Shown piece after piece: positions 1 through 9,724 of a DNA stretch of 64,000 bases. Position numbers and translations under genes: made by a program. Position 1 is the stretch's first letter. The number at the start of each line of letters is the position of its first letter. Under the pieces are notes generated by a model. It saw nothing but the letters and a program-made list of their open reading frames with translations, was not told where the DNA came from and ran no database searches. Origin of the DNA: Echria macrotheca (Eukaryota; Ascomycota; Sordariomycetes; Sordariales; Schizotheciaceae); the NCBI GenBank assembly GCA_030411725.1, contig MU839848.1, positions 62,001-126,000 of the forward strand, written 5' to 3'.

Positions 1-984
1 GATTTCAGTATCTTGTGTCCAAGAAATCAAGCTGATTTTGATGACGAAGGTAGGAAGGAGCGAGACGATATCAGGTAACGCTCCCCTTGGGCGCAAAGGT
101 CGACTCTGTGAAGCGCGCGTAGCTGAAGAGGGGAGGTGGAGCTCGGATGAAGAGACAAAGAGTCAAGGAGACTTCAAGCTCGAAGTGAGGAGTGGTATAT
201 AAAATAAGGAGTTGCGTTCAACAACTGCAGCATCCAGCGGACAGTCTGGGGATTGCCTCAATGGGACTCCATTGACAGTAGATCAGACGACAGAATAGTG
301 CCAGTACTTGGGACGACACAGTCAATGGTGGAGTCAATGCTTTTCATAAGAAAAAGATAAATACCGTGCGATTTATGGAAGAGCTGGAGCAGCAGATGAG
401 CCAGCCTTGCCAGCCAGTGTCGATAAGACCTCATCCATACCAGCAATACTGAGGAGAAGTTGCCGCCCCAGCCCCCTCCTTGGGCTGCAACCCCTGCTCA
501 CCACACTCGGCTTGCTGCAGGGGTGGGCCAGCAATGGTTAGATTGGGCGGACAGTCGCGAGAAAACTTGGCAAGGCTGAGCATCGCCAACTTTCAACCTA
601 CAGCCCGCCCGTCCTTAGTCCCAGATATCGGCCCCAGACCTTTCATTCCTAACGCGCGTCTGGACTCTTATGGGTCTCCAAGCCTCAGTGACCCGAAAAG
701 CGGACCGTATTCGCAAGACGTCAAACTTTTCATCAAGAGCCACAAGTCCCAGCACCATCCTCACCTATTTGTCGATTGACAACGTCCGAAACAGACGCAG
801 ATGCCTCGTTGAGCCTCACCTCAGGGATATAGTGTATGTGCGCAAACTTGGCATGGTTTCCCAAGAGAGGTACCCCTACTAGAGATCTTGACGTCTTCTT
901 TTGAGGCTTAGTCTGGCTACTCACCAAAGTCTTGCAGCTCATGAGCTGGAAACTGGTCCTGAACGCAAAGAATTCATGAACTGG
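1..984. other. Intergenic, no gene recognised
   Basis: Only short open frames without recognisable family features occur here, and none shows a convincing exon-intron pattern. The right part is probably the 3' flank of the phosducin-like gene, whose stop lies at 985-987. Nothing else could be identified. Confidence 0.5.
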
Positions 985-1815
985 TCAGTCCCAATCATCA
1001 TCATCATCGTCGTCGCGCCCACTTGGCCGAGCGCTACTTTTGATACCCTTATTCGCAAGCTTCTCCTCCTCAGCATCCTCGGCTTCCCTCATCCGCTTCA
1101 TGACCCTCATGTCGTTATCTCGAATCGCCCCGACTTCGATGAGCAGCTTGTCGATATCTGACATCCCCATCTTCACTCCTCCGACGGTCATAAGCGTAAC
1201 AATCTGCTTTACGATGTCGCCCTTGTTGTACACCAGGATTGTCGGGCAATTCTTTTCCGGATAGCCCTCGATGGCTTGCGAGGCTCTCATTTCACAGAAT
1301 TTAATGTCTCCGTACTCTTGTGCCGCCTGTCGCCACAGTTGTGACAGAACCCTCGACTCGACATTCCCAGCCGATGAGGTCAGGTTTACGAACACCGGTC
1401 CCTCTTGAGATGCTTCGGTAACTTCCCGCGAGTATTCCGGCTTCGCGATGGGGTAAACGCTCCCATGCTTCGACTTCTTTTGTAGCGCATTGAGCTCCTG
1501 AAGCCGGCGTTGTCGATATTGCTCCAGGAATCCTTCGTCTTCAATGTCCTCCAGCTCATCAAGCTCATCTAGGTCCTTCCCTTCCAGCCTATTTTCATGT
1601 GCCAGTCTTCGAGCCTCTAGAATCGCCTCTTCGATCATCGGGGTCGGGCTTGGGGGTTTCTCGGGGATGATGCCATGCTTTCGTAGGATTTCGTTCCTGA
1701 GGCAAGTCAGTCAGAGTGTAATGCGTAATGCTTCCATCCGTAAGAGTCACCATTCTGTGTCGGCATTAGGGTCGTCGATGGGGACAGCAATGCGCTGATC
1801 TGAAGGCGCAGCCAT
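985..1815 (-). CDS. PLP2: Phosducin-like protein (PLP2/PDCL3 type)
   Basis: Two exons on the minus strand (1751-1815 and 985-1696) give 258 residues. The donor GTGACT and acceptor CTCAG rejoin a Trp codon, so the start at 1815 (MAAPSDQRIAVP) reads into NEILRKHGIIPEKPPSP. That segment is typical of phosducin-like proteins of the Plp2/PhLP2-3 group. The central part (about residues 95-225) is the thioredoxin-like domain, with the features PVFVNLTSS and NCPTILVYNKGDI and no CXXC redox pair. The tail is acidic and ends in a run of Asp before a final Trp-Asp. Members of the family work in the cytosol with the CCT/TRiC chaperonin on actin and tubulin folding. A TATAAAG sequence lies about 70 bp upstream of the ATG. 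The S27 gene starts 516 bp away on the other strand. Family assignment is strong; the orthologue within the family is inferred. Confidence 0.88.
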
Positions 1816-2331
1816 GATGGGAATCTGGAGCCTCGTGGCGAGAAGACGGCAAACCCAAAAGGGAGATGTGTATGGCACGGGGGCTTTATACAGGCTTAGA
1901 GATGTATCCCCTTATGAGTAGAGGCAACAAAAGTCGTTGCCTGGCAAAGAATGTCGCTTTCGACGAGCATGCGCGTCCGTTCTTTCGCAATCATGCTGCC
2001 TCTCTGCCCCGCAGCTTGACCCCACCATCGGAGCTGTGTCTCCAAGCTCGAGCCACAGTTGCCCCACATTCGCCTCAGGGTCCGTGCAGCGAGATAAAAC
2101 AATTGGCTAAACCCGCAAGCCCTAAACAACCACCCTCTCAGTCTAGCAATTTTCCTTCACAGAGCCAAAATTTGCCCCAAACTTTTGTGCTTGCCTAGCC
2201 TCGCTCAACCTCCCCTCTTTTCCCCGACCATCACCACGAGCGCAAATCTGCACGCCAACACCACCCAGATTTCACCCAACATCTCACTGCTCGTCAAATA
2301 ATCAACTTACAGTTGATCTACATCCGTCAAG
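1816..2331. promoter_or_regulatory. Divergent intergenic promoter region, PLP2 / RPS27
   Basis: This 516-bp spacer separates two genes transcribed away from each other. It holds the TATA-like site of the phosducin-like gene, an inverted CCAAT (ATTGG near 2101-2106), and a CT-rich stretch just upstream of the S27 ATG (about 2190-2320), as is common in strongly expressed fungal genes. No further gene is visible. Confidence 0.45.
1884..1890 (-). promoter_or_regulatory. Putative TATA box of the phosducin-like gene
   Basis: On the minus strand the sequence reads TATAAAG, 69-75 bp upstream of the ATG at 1815. Position and orientation fit a TATA element. No transcription start is known from the sequence alone. 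Confidence 0.4.
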
Positions 2332-2897
2332 ATGGTAAGCAGTCGCTGCTCCCGATTGTGCATCTCCATGCCATGTCTCGCCCGTTCACGCGACTGCCAC
2401 CTTGCCGGACCCGCCGACAATTTCGTCAACATTGCGACCGATAGGATATTGGGCGCCGATATGACCGATATTTGATGCACATCACCCACGACAAGATACG
2501 AAACGGGTCCGGCGAGGACGGTCTGGCGGGCATGGACGGACATGGCTCGGCGCATAGATGTTGGATCTTGGATAACACTGACACGGGCACAAGGTTCTCG
2601 CCGTTGATCTCCTGAACCCCAGCGCGGCTTCCGAGGCTCGCAAGCACAAGCTCAAGGTATGTCTGGAAGGAACATGCTGGTATTGGATGTTTGCCGTACT
2701 GACGCTTGCTCCAGACTCTGGTGCCCGCGCCCCGCTCCTTCTTCATGGACGTCAAGTGCCCTGGCTGCTTCACCATCACAACCGTCTTCTCCCACGCCCA
2801 AACTGTCGTTATCTGCCAAGGATGCACGACGGTCCTCTGCCAGCCCACCGGTGGCAAGGCCCGGCTCACCGAGGGCTGCTCTTTCCGGAGAAAGTAG
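2332..2897 (+). CDS. RPS27: 40S ribosomal protein S27 (eS27)
   Basis: Three coding exons: 2332-2334 (only the ATG), 2594-2656 and 2715-2897. They give 82 residues, the usual length of eS27. The protein reads MVLAVDLLNPSAASEARKHK and then the zinc-ribbon part with CPGC (about residues 38-41) and CQGC (about 57-60), ending in FRRK. It is a structural protein of the small ribosomal subunit. The splice sites are ATG|GTAAGC ... CACAAG|GTT and CTCAAG|GTATGT ... CTCCAG|ACT. The first intron (259 nt) is unusually long for this window. A short ATG-less model beginning in exon 3 would lose the conserved N-terminus, so the three-exon model is preferred. Identity is certain from the sequence. Confidence 0.96.
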
Positions 2898-4305
2898 ATG
2901 TTGAGGGCGTGTGATTTCTTTTTCAGCATTTGGGATGTCATGGGCAATGGGGGAAATCTTGATATCTGCAAGGCTTTCTCAAGTCGGCGTTCATAAAGAG
3001 ATTCCATTAATCAATTCCATTTGCGGATAGAGGATGGATTGACCACTCGATGTACCTCAGCCCAGAAAATGTAGGCGTTCGGGTCCGGGAATCCTTGGAG
3101 CATTGACATTTTCAGTCATTCTCGATGCACTGTTTGCGTGACCTGTTTCCCTCACGGGTAGACATATCCGTGAACGACTTCTGCCGCTATTTGGAAGTGT
3201 GTGAACGAGTCTTATGATACCATGATTGTGAGAATGCAACACCATACCCGGTAACAGGGCAGATAATCCTGTCTGGAAGACAATTTTATCAATAATGGTG
3301 ACAGATCCATGAGCTTGTTCAAGTCTATACCTCTCTCAAATATCCCAGTTGCCACTATCCTTCTCTACTACAGATCCCACCAGGTGCAAGATACTCGAAC
3401 AGGCACAGGTTGTCTCCCACGAAACTCGAGACTCGCATCGAATGTCATCATGGGATGAAATTTGATGCCCCTTTTCGCGTGACGGCTCTCTTCCATGACA
3501 AGAGATACACTCCAATCTCTTGACAGCCTTCGACTTCCAACTATAGAGCCACTGGCAAAGTCCTCGGAATATAACTGACCTGAAACTCGACTGGAAGTGG
3601 AAAATGCATTTATGCTCGAAAGGTGCCTTGGGAACAGTACTCCATGGGGGTTTCGGCCAGAATAAGTGCTTCTTCAATGCACCACTGCTGTGTACCAAGA
3701 AGTGAGGTTGGAACAGTCGATACGATTATGTACACTCTCCATTCCGTCATTCAGGAGCCGGCGTATTGGTAGCCTTTCCATCCGATTCTGTCAGCTGCAG
3801 CTAAGTCGAGCTCACAGGGCGCTAGAAACATTGTCACGAATACATGTCAATGACCTCGGCCACCCAATCCTCAAGGGTTTTTTTCCCCAAAACGTTTGCC
3901 AAGAGGAAGTTTTCTCGCTGACAATTATTTCTTGTCTGACAGGACCCATGTAGTGATCACAAAGGCATGGTGATGCTGCGCTGCCAAGCCTTTGAGAGCT
4001 CAACCAATCAAAGCCCAGAAAATTCAATTAAAGGAACGCGACAAGTGACGCGGGTCGCGACTGCCGCTTTCGACCCCACACCACATCCTTTTCTTCCACG
4101 GCGATCATCCGAGTCGGATCCCCCCAGCCTCCCTCCTCCTTGCAACCTGCAATTTCCCCCAGCTTCGTCATTGCAGGGTACTCGGCAACGACATCAACAC
4201 TTGGGTCTCTCGAGACGGCGACACTCGCTCACTTGACAATTCTCAATTCAAACCCCGAAAGCCAAGCGAGAATAATAAGCGAAGACGAACACTCAGCCAA
4301 AAGCC
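2898..4305. other. Intergenic, 3' flank of RPS27 and promoter of the RNR inhibitor gene
   Basis: No gene is supported in these 1.4 kb. Open frames on both strands (for example 3336-3698 minus) have no family features and no neighbouring exons. The right end holds a cluster of CGCG cores and a CT-rich leader directly before the ATG at 4306. Confidence 0.5.
4036..4060 (+). promoter_or_regulatory. Cluster of three CGCG cores, possible MBF/E2F-type sites
   Basis: ACGCGA (4036-4041), ACGCGG (4048-4053) and the palindrome TCGCGA (4055-4060) fall within 25 bp, about 250 bp upstream of the RNR inhibitor start. In yeasts MBF binds ACGCG-type elements of S-phase genes. A role here is inferred only from sequence and from the neighbouring gene. 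Confidence 0.35.
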
Positions 4306-5145
4306 ATGTCCGGTCCCCGAACAAAGCGCCCCTTCGCCGGCGCAGCAAGCGATCCCTCCCAGCGCCAAATCACGTCCTTCTTCAAGACGACAACGACCAC
4401 CGACACCTCGTCACCATCGACGCCCAGCAACAAGTCCGCCGCCCCGCTCAACGGTCCCGTCCTGCCCGCCCACGTCCAGTCCAACCTCCTGAGCGTGGGC
4501 ATGCGCGTGAGAAAATCCGTGGTAGAGGGCTACAAGACCGACCCCTCACAATACTCAGCCTTTGCGCTCTGGTCCGATCCCGCCGCCCCGACTTCCGCTT
4601 CTTCCGACGACGCCGTCCCCGTCCCGGCCTACACATCCTCGGGAGGCGGCGGCGGGGCGCGCGAGCTAGCACCCTTTTGCGGCATCCACAAGGTCGGCGG
4701 GCTCGCGGTGCAGGCGCATTCCTATTCCTTTACGGGATCCTTCTCGTCGCCTAGCAGCAGCCAGGAATCGAATGCCAGTGCGACCTCGGCGAGCGCCGCC
4801 GTGGCGGCGAGCACACGCAAGCGGTTCTTTGTGGCCGAGGATGACGAGTCCGATTCGGACGACCGGGAGGGGGGGAGTGGACGGGACAGTAGTGCTGCCG
4901 CCGCCGCCGCTGCTGTGCATGGCGGACCGTGGAGACATAGAGACGAGTGGATCGAGGAGGAAATCAGCCCGCGGAGTTTTACGCCGGTGGGCTGGGGCAA
5001 TGCGCGGGTGTTGGCGGTTCCCAAGTCGCAGAAGGCGAAGCTGGGCGGCCAAGTCGGCGGGGCGGATCTGGCTCGGCTTGGTCAGGAGAATATGGCGGTT
5101 GACGACTTCGAGGAGACGCCTTTTCTTCAGATGGATACCGAGTGA
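4306..5145 (+). CDS. Ribonucleotide reductase inhibitor (Spd1/Dif1/Hug1-type), with PIP box
   Basis: A single-exon gene of 279 residues. Residues 60-78 (NLLSVGMRVRKSVVEGYKT) match the core of the fungal ribonucleotide-reductase-inhibitor family, which includes fission yeast Spd1 and budding yeast Dif1/Hug1. Those small proteins restrain RNR by binding or relocalising its subunits. Residues 19-26 (QRQITSFF) fit the PCNA-binding PIP-box consensus Qxx(I/L/M)xx(F/Y)(F/Y). A basic-acidic motif (RKRFFVAEDDESDSDD) lies in the middle, followed by a poly-Ala run and a C-terminal part (PRSFTPVGWGNARVLAVPKSQ is conserved-looking). Spd1 is degraded in S phase through PCNA and CRL4-Cdt2, which suggests a similar link here (inference). 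The region 4600-5050 is open in several frames because of its high GC content; the frame was chosen from the motifs. Confidence 0.82.
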   Translation: MSGPRTKRPFAGAASDPSQRQITSFFKTTTTTDTSSPSTPSNKSAAPLNGPVLPAHVQSNLLSVGMRVRKSVVEGYKTDPSQYSAFALWSDPAAPTSASSDDAVPVPAYTSSGGGGGARELAPFCGIHKVGGLAVQAHSYSFTGSFSSPSSSQESNASATSASAAVAASTRKRFFVAEDDESDSDDREGGSGRDSSAAAAAAAVHGGPWRHRDEWIEEEISPRSFTPVGWGNARVLAVPKSQKAKLGGQVGGADLARLGQENMAVDDFEETPFLQMDTE

Positions 5146-5563
5146 TCTGATGGGGTGTACGACCGGTATAAGATAAGCCATGGGAGGTATAGGAATAATG
5201 ACAGGCGAGGGAGGAATGGTTATTTTGCGAATGTGCTATTAGGAGGGTATCCTGCGGCATGGCGTTTTTGGAACGGCGGGGAATCTGGCTTTTTGCTATG
5301 TCGGGAATATACCATATGGGCACGGAAACAGGATCGCGGGAGGCACAGCAGTATGTATTGTACTTCGAGGCAGGTGGCATACAGAACTTTGCAGGGCAGA
5401 ACGGGGGACAGCGAGACATACAACCAGTTGTACAAACACTCGAAGCTCAATCTGTATTAATAAGCCCAGAGGGCATCAAGTTTGCTACATAATTCATGGA
5501 TCGAATCATACACACGCTGAAAAAGAAGTTGCTGGATATCCCTGTTGGTGATTTGCCGCCAAC
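5146..5563. other. Convergent 3' flanks of the RNR inhibitor and Gemin2-like genes
   Basis: This 418-bp gap lies between two stop codons facing each other. Short open frames exist (for example 5155-5460) but have no recognisable content. It is probably 3' untranslated sequence from both sides. Confidence 0.5.
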
Positions 5564-7107
5564 TTACGCAGCCGGAAAGGGATCGCGAAATTCGAGCAAG
5601 TCTCTCTGTCCGTAAAACTCACCGGCCACCGTGAGGATCATGTTGAGCGTCGCCCTTATGTTCGCCTGGGCCCTGGCCTCTTTGGATGCGGCGTAGCCAC
5701 CCGTGTCTGTGCCTTCGCCATCCTGAATCGGATCCGGCACTGGCGGTTGATAGACCTGCGTCTGGTCAACCTTCGCGAGGCACCGCCTTTTGGCCGCTGC
5801 AAGGTCAGCCTGGTTGTCGCCAGAAGCAGAGGAGATGTCGGAAACTTCCCCTTCGTCGAGATCCATGTCGACCTCGCCATCGTCGTCCTCCGCGATAGAT
5901 TCCATTGTGACCTGGACCGGGGCGTCAGCCGCTGGTTCACCGGTATCGTTTGGCTGGGGTCGATCTTCGTCCATGTCATCCTCGTTCTTAGCTTGCACCT
6001 CGTCGTCCATGATATCCTTGTCGTTGACTTCCACCTCGTCGACAAAGCCTTCTTCCACATCCTCGCCGATCTGCTCGCCCTCGAGATCGTCCAGCACCTC
6101 TTTCTCGAGAGCAGCCATGTGGGCGATGCTGACCATCATCAGAACGGCGCGTTTGCCGAGCTCTCGGACCCAGCCCATCTCGGTGTAGTCCATCTCGCCG
6201 CGGTCGGGAAGCCTAGCCAGCAGGGCCCAGATCCACCGGCTAGTGCGCTCTCGAAGCTCATAGCCGCGCCGGATGAACTTGCCGCCAAGGATCACGCGGA
6301 GCAACTTCAGGGCATTGCGCTGGTCCATGGCCGCGATCTGCACTGGGACGGGATCGGTGTAGCGGATGCGATGGTTCCATATGCGAAAGGTCGAGCTATT
6401 GGGGCCGAAACTGCCAACTGCTGTGCCGTGGTTCTGGTCCAGAGCTTCGACCAGATGGAGAGGTGGGTCTGCGTGCAGCTGGGCGCGGAGGGCCTCGAAC
6501 TGGGATATCAGGGACGAGAAGTATGTTTCGCGCAACAGACGGTCGTCAGTAGCCGGGTCGTTCTCTGCCCCGTCAAAATCGTATTCGCTATCGACGGAAG
6601 ATTCGGTCTCCGGGGCCGCGAAGTATGCGCCATCCTCGTAATAGGCTCTCGTGTCTCCTACACCGTTGTCATATATGCTGCGGTCGATTTCGTCACCGCC
6701 GCCGGCGAGGTGAGGTGGTAGCTCCGGTCCAGCTTTGGGAGCTACAAGGAGATGCGGTATGCCGTCGGCTTCGTGTCTATAATACTTACCATGTCAGCGA
6801 TTCCATCTATGAGGGGAGAAGGGGTGTTGTTTAGCATAACTGGAGATGTGCAAGATGAAAGGGCGGGTTTTGCTTACCGGACCGACCTGAGATATGCCAG
6901 CGCATCTCCCTCATCTTCGCACTCTAGGTCATCGTCGGGTGGGCGTGTCGGGGCATCGAGACTGGGGAACATGGACCGCTGTCCGTAAGTTGTGTCTGTT
7001 TTCCGTTCCGGCACCTTGAATTTCGACGGCGCTTGATCTCGAAGTCGTTTGTTAGAAGACTCCTGCCCACCGTCCTCCAGCGCGGAGCTGTCGCGCTTGG
7101 AACCCAT
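5564..7107 (-). CDS. Gemin2 / SMN-interacting protein 1-like (Brr1 family)
   Basis: Two exons (6878-7107 and 5564-6776) give 480 residues. The intron (donor GTAAGC, acceptor TATAG) falls inside the family signature, which reads DALAYLRSVR|HEADGIPHLLVAP once joined (about residues 68-90). The human protein has YLRRVQIEA at this place. A second conserved block, TSRWIWALLARLPD followed by WVRELGKRAVLMM (about residues 230-265), is also typical. Gemin2 and yeast Brr1 help load Sm proteins on snRNA during snRNP assembly. Between this block and the C-terminal FYGQRDLLEF sits a long acidic insertion (about residues 280-400) that makes the protein much longer than human Gemin2 (about 280 residues). 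A second AG and a GTAAGT inside the intron would create a 17-nt exon with a stop, so one intron is preferred. The start at 7107 lies 352 bp from the divergent AspRS gene. Confidence 0.78.
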
Positions 7108-7459
7108 CGTTGTGATTGCCCACGTTGTTCTCCAGCGGATATTCGGTGGTGTGTCGTCGCGTGAGTGAAGACGCGATGCGTCACCAGGAAATTGTCTGCA
7201 GGGTTAGGGGTACCGAGTTGGCGATAAGATAAGGCTCAGGGTGCCCCTCCAGATGTCGTGCAACCAACACTGCCCCGCCATAGCCTGAGTGCCCCTCAAC
7301 TCCATTCAGGCCGGGAGCGAGAGTCTGGCAAAATTCGAGTCACCCCACGCTGTTGACTCACACTACATAACCTTGCTTTTACCAACAGACCTGCGCTCCG
7401 CTCAATTGGCTCCCCTGAACCCCAAAATCGCCAGAACCCATACATCGAAGCCAACCAAC
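7108..7459. promoter_or_regulatory. Short divergent promoter region, Gemin2-like / AspRS
   Basis: The two start codons are only 352 bp apart on opposite strands, so the core promoters of both genes must lie here. I see no clear TATA element. An in-frame but ATG-poor extension upstream of the AspRS start (from 7289) lacks conserved residues and is treated as leader. Confidence 0.45.
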
Positions 7460-9724
7460 ATGTCTGAACCCGCTGCGAACCCCGTCCCCCCCGCCGAGCC
7501 GGCGGTTGACGCCGGCGCCGGTGAGGATGCAGCTTCGACCTCCAAGAAGGCTGCGAAGAAGGCCGAGGCCAAGGCTAAGAAGGAGGCCGAAAAGGCTCGT
7601 CGCGCCGCTGAAAGAGCTGCTGCTCAGGCTGCTTCCAGCAGTGCAGCCAACACCGAGGACAACGCCAAAGACAACTACGGCAAGGAGACTCATGAGACCC
7701 AGTACTCTGAGGATGCCATTGATGTCCACCTCAAGAACCTCACCGATGAGCACCTCGGAAAGAAGGTCTATGTGCGCGCCTGGCTTCAGAACAGTCGTGC
7801 CCAGGGCGCCAAGATGGTCTTCGTCGAGCTCCGTGAGGAGGGCAACTGGGCCATTCAGGGCGTGGCTGCCGCCAGCCCCGAGGGAACTCCCGTCAGTCGC
7901 CAAATGGTCAAGTGGATCGGCTCAGTCAACCTGGAAAGCTTCGTCGTCGTCGAGGCTACCGTAGAAAAGCCGTATGAACCTGTCAAGTCATGCCGCGTCT
8001 CGGACTATGAGCTCCACATCACCAAGTTAGATGCCCCTTTATCTTGTTTACTTTGGTTGCTGATCGTTGGTCCATAGGTTCTTCGTTCATGCGACGGCCC
8101 CAGCCGTTCTTGGAATGACGCTGGCGGCTGCCAATAGGCCGATTACCAACTTCAGTGACCAAGAAGCGCCAGTCGAGCAAGCAGTTGAGAAGCTCAGTAT
8201 CTCTGGCGAGGCGGCCGGTATCCCTGCTGCCACCATGATGACCCATCTGGACAACATCGTCATGCATAAGCGGGCACCTGTTCAGCAGGCCATTGCCGAC
8301 ATCCGCATGGAAGTCAAGGACCTGTTCCGATCCTATCTCAAGAACCTTGGCTTCAGAGAATTGTGAGCATAGGGTCTGGTTTCTGTGTGATGCCCGATCG
8401 CTGACCATATTCAGCGAACCCCCCTGCCTCATCGGAGCGGCATCTGAGGGCGGTAATTCTGACCCCCTTACAGTATCGTGTAAACAGACTGACAAGACTA
8501 GGTGCGGACGTCTTTGACCTCAAATACTTTGACCGAAAGGCGTATCTCGCGCAATCTCCTCAGTTGTACAAGCAAACAGGTATGAGACGATTCCACTGAA
8601 TAGCTTTCCGCGCTTGCTAACAGCCAGAAAGAGATTGCTGGAGGCCGAAAGCGCGTGTTTAGCGTATCTCCCGTATTCCGCGCAGAGAAGAGCGTTAGTA
8701 TTCTTGCTTTAGACATTTTCCAGACGCTAACAGTCTACAGAACACCCCTCGTCATGTGAGTGATGTCTTTCTGTCAACTTGCTGAGGGGCGGCGAATTCC
8801 TAGGACCGGCCGGCTACGCTGGGTTGACATGCTAACCCGTTTGCTCTCCAGATGACTGAGTTCACCGGTCTCGATCTCGAAATGGAAATCCGGAAAGACT
8901 ACCGTGAGGTCTTGCACGTTCTCGAGGGCGTTCTTCTTCACATTTTCCGCGGCATCCAGAAGAACTGCGCCACTGAGATTGAGATTATTCGCCAAGTTTA
9001 TCCCTCGGAGGACCTGCTCCTGCCCGAGCCGGGCAAGGAAGTGAGACTCACCTTTGCAGAAGGCCAGAAACTACTCAGAGAGGAGGGCCCCGAGGAATAC
9101 CGTAACGTCAGCGACGATGAGGATATGTCGACGCCACAGGAGAAGGCCCTTGGTGCGCTTATCAAGGCCAAGTATAACACCGACTTTTATGTTCTTGATA
9201 AATTCCCCGACAGCGCGCGCCCATTCTACGCCAAGGAGGACCCGAAGAACCCCAAGGTCACCAATGCCTTTGGTAAGTCCATCCTAACCTTTTATTCAGT
9301 CGCAGTTTCTTGTCCAGCAGAAGTCCTGTGTGATGTTGCACAGATTTGCTGACAAATTCCAGATTTCTTCCTCAGAGGACAGGAGATCTTGTCTGGTGGC
9401 CAGAGAATCAACGACCCCGAGGAGCTGATTGCGCGACTGAAGAAGAAGGGTGTCGACCCTGAGGGGCCCGGCATCAAGGACTACGTCGACGTTTTCAGGA
9501 CCGGTGTACCAGCTCATGGCGGTGGTGGAATTGGTAAGGGCCCCTTTTGAAGATAAGAATGTCCATAAGCTAACTTTTAACAGGCCTCGACCGTGTCGTT
9601 GCATGGTAAGCAGACTAGAGAGCCCAAGTCGGCCTGAAGCTAACGAGTTTACAGGTTCCTGAACCTGCCCAGCGTTCACCTTGCGGCGTACTACCCGCGG
9701 ACTCCCAAGAGACTGACGCCGTAA
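7460..9724 (+). CDS. DPS1: Aspartyl-tRNA synthetase, eukaryotic cytosolic type
   Basis: Ten exons: 7460-8025, 8078-8362, 8415-8452, 8502-8579, 8632-8693, 8741-8755, 8852-9272, 9363-9533, 9584-9605, 9655-9724 (575 residues). An Ala/Lys/Glu-rich N-terminal extension (residues 1-75), typical of eukaryotic AspRS, is followed by an OB-fold anticodon-binding domain (about 90-195) and a class II catalytic core. SPQLYKQ (about 315-321) is present. Motif 2 carries VFRAE and RHMTEF (about 337-352). Motif 3 is GGGIGLDRVVAW, with its Arg at 549. The enzyme charges tRNA-Asp with aspartate. Exon 6 is only 15 nt and encodes NTPRH; exon 9 is 22 nt. The intron 4 acceptor was placed at GAAAG|AG (8632), the only AG that keeps the EIAGG frame. 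Some residues differ from the yeast and human enzymes (NTPRH for NTHRH, PRTPKRL for PRDPKRL), so it could be a lineage-specific paralogue. Confidence 0.87.

Noticed and set aside
2335..2593. Possible C/D-box snoRNA in the long RPS27 intron
   Set aside because: Only a partial C-box-like TGATGC and one CTGA that also serves as branch site; no second box pair or terminal stem.
2426..3007. 193-codon frame antisense to RPS27
   Set aside because: It spans the introns and exons of a certain ribosomal protein gene in reverse and has no recognisable feature.
5747..6721. 324-codon open frame on the plus strand
   Set aside because: Antisense shadow of the Gemin2-like gene; its sequence shows no domain or signal.
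6777..6877. Extra 17-nt exon in the Gemin2-like intron
   Set aside because: An internal AG and GTAAGT are present, but inclusion would place a stop codon directly in frame.
8580..8627. Alternative acceptors at 8623 and 8627 for AspRS intron 4
   Set aside because: Both put the strongly conserved motif 2 region out of frame; only AG at 8630-8631 joins KQTEIAGG correctly.
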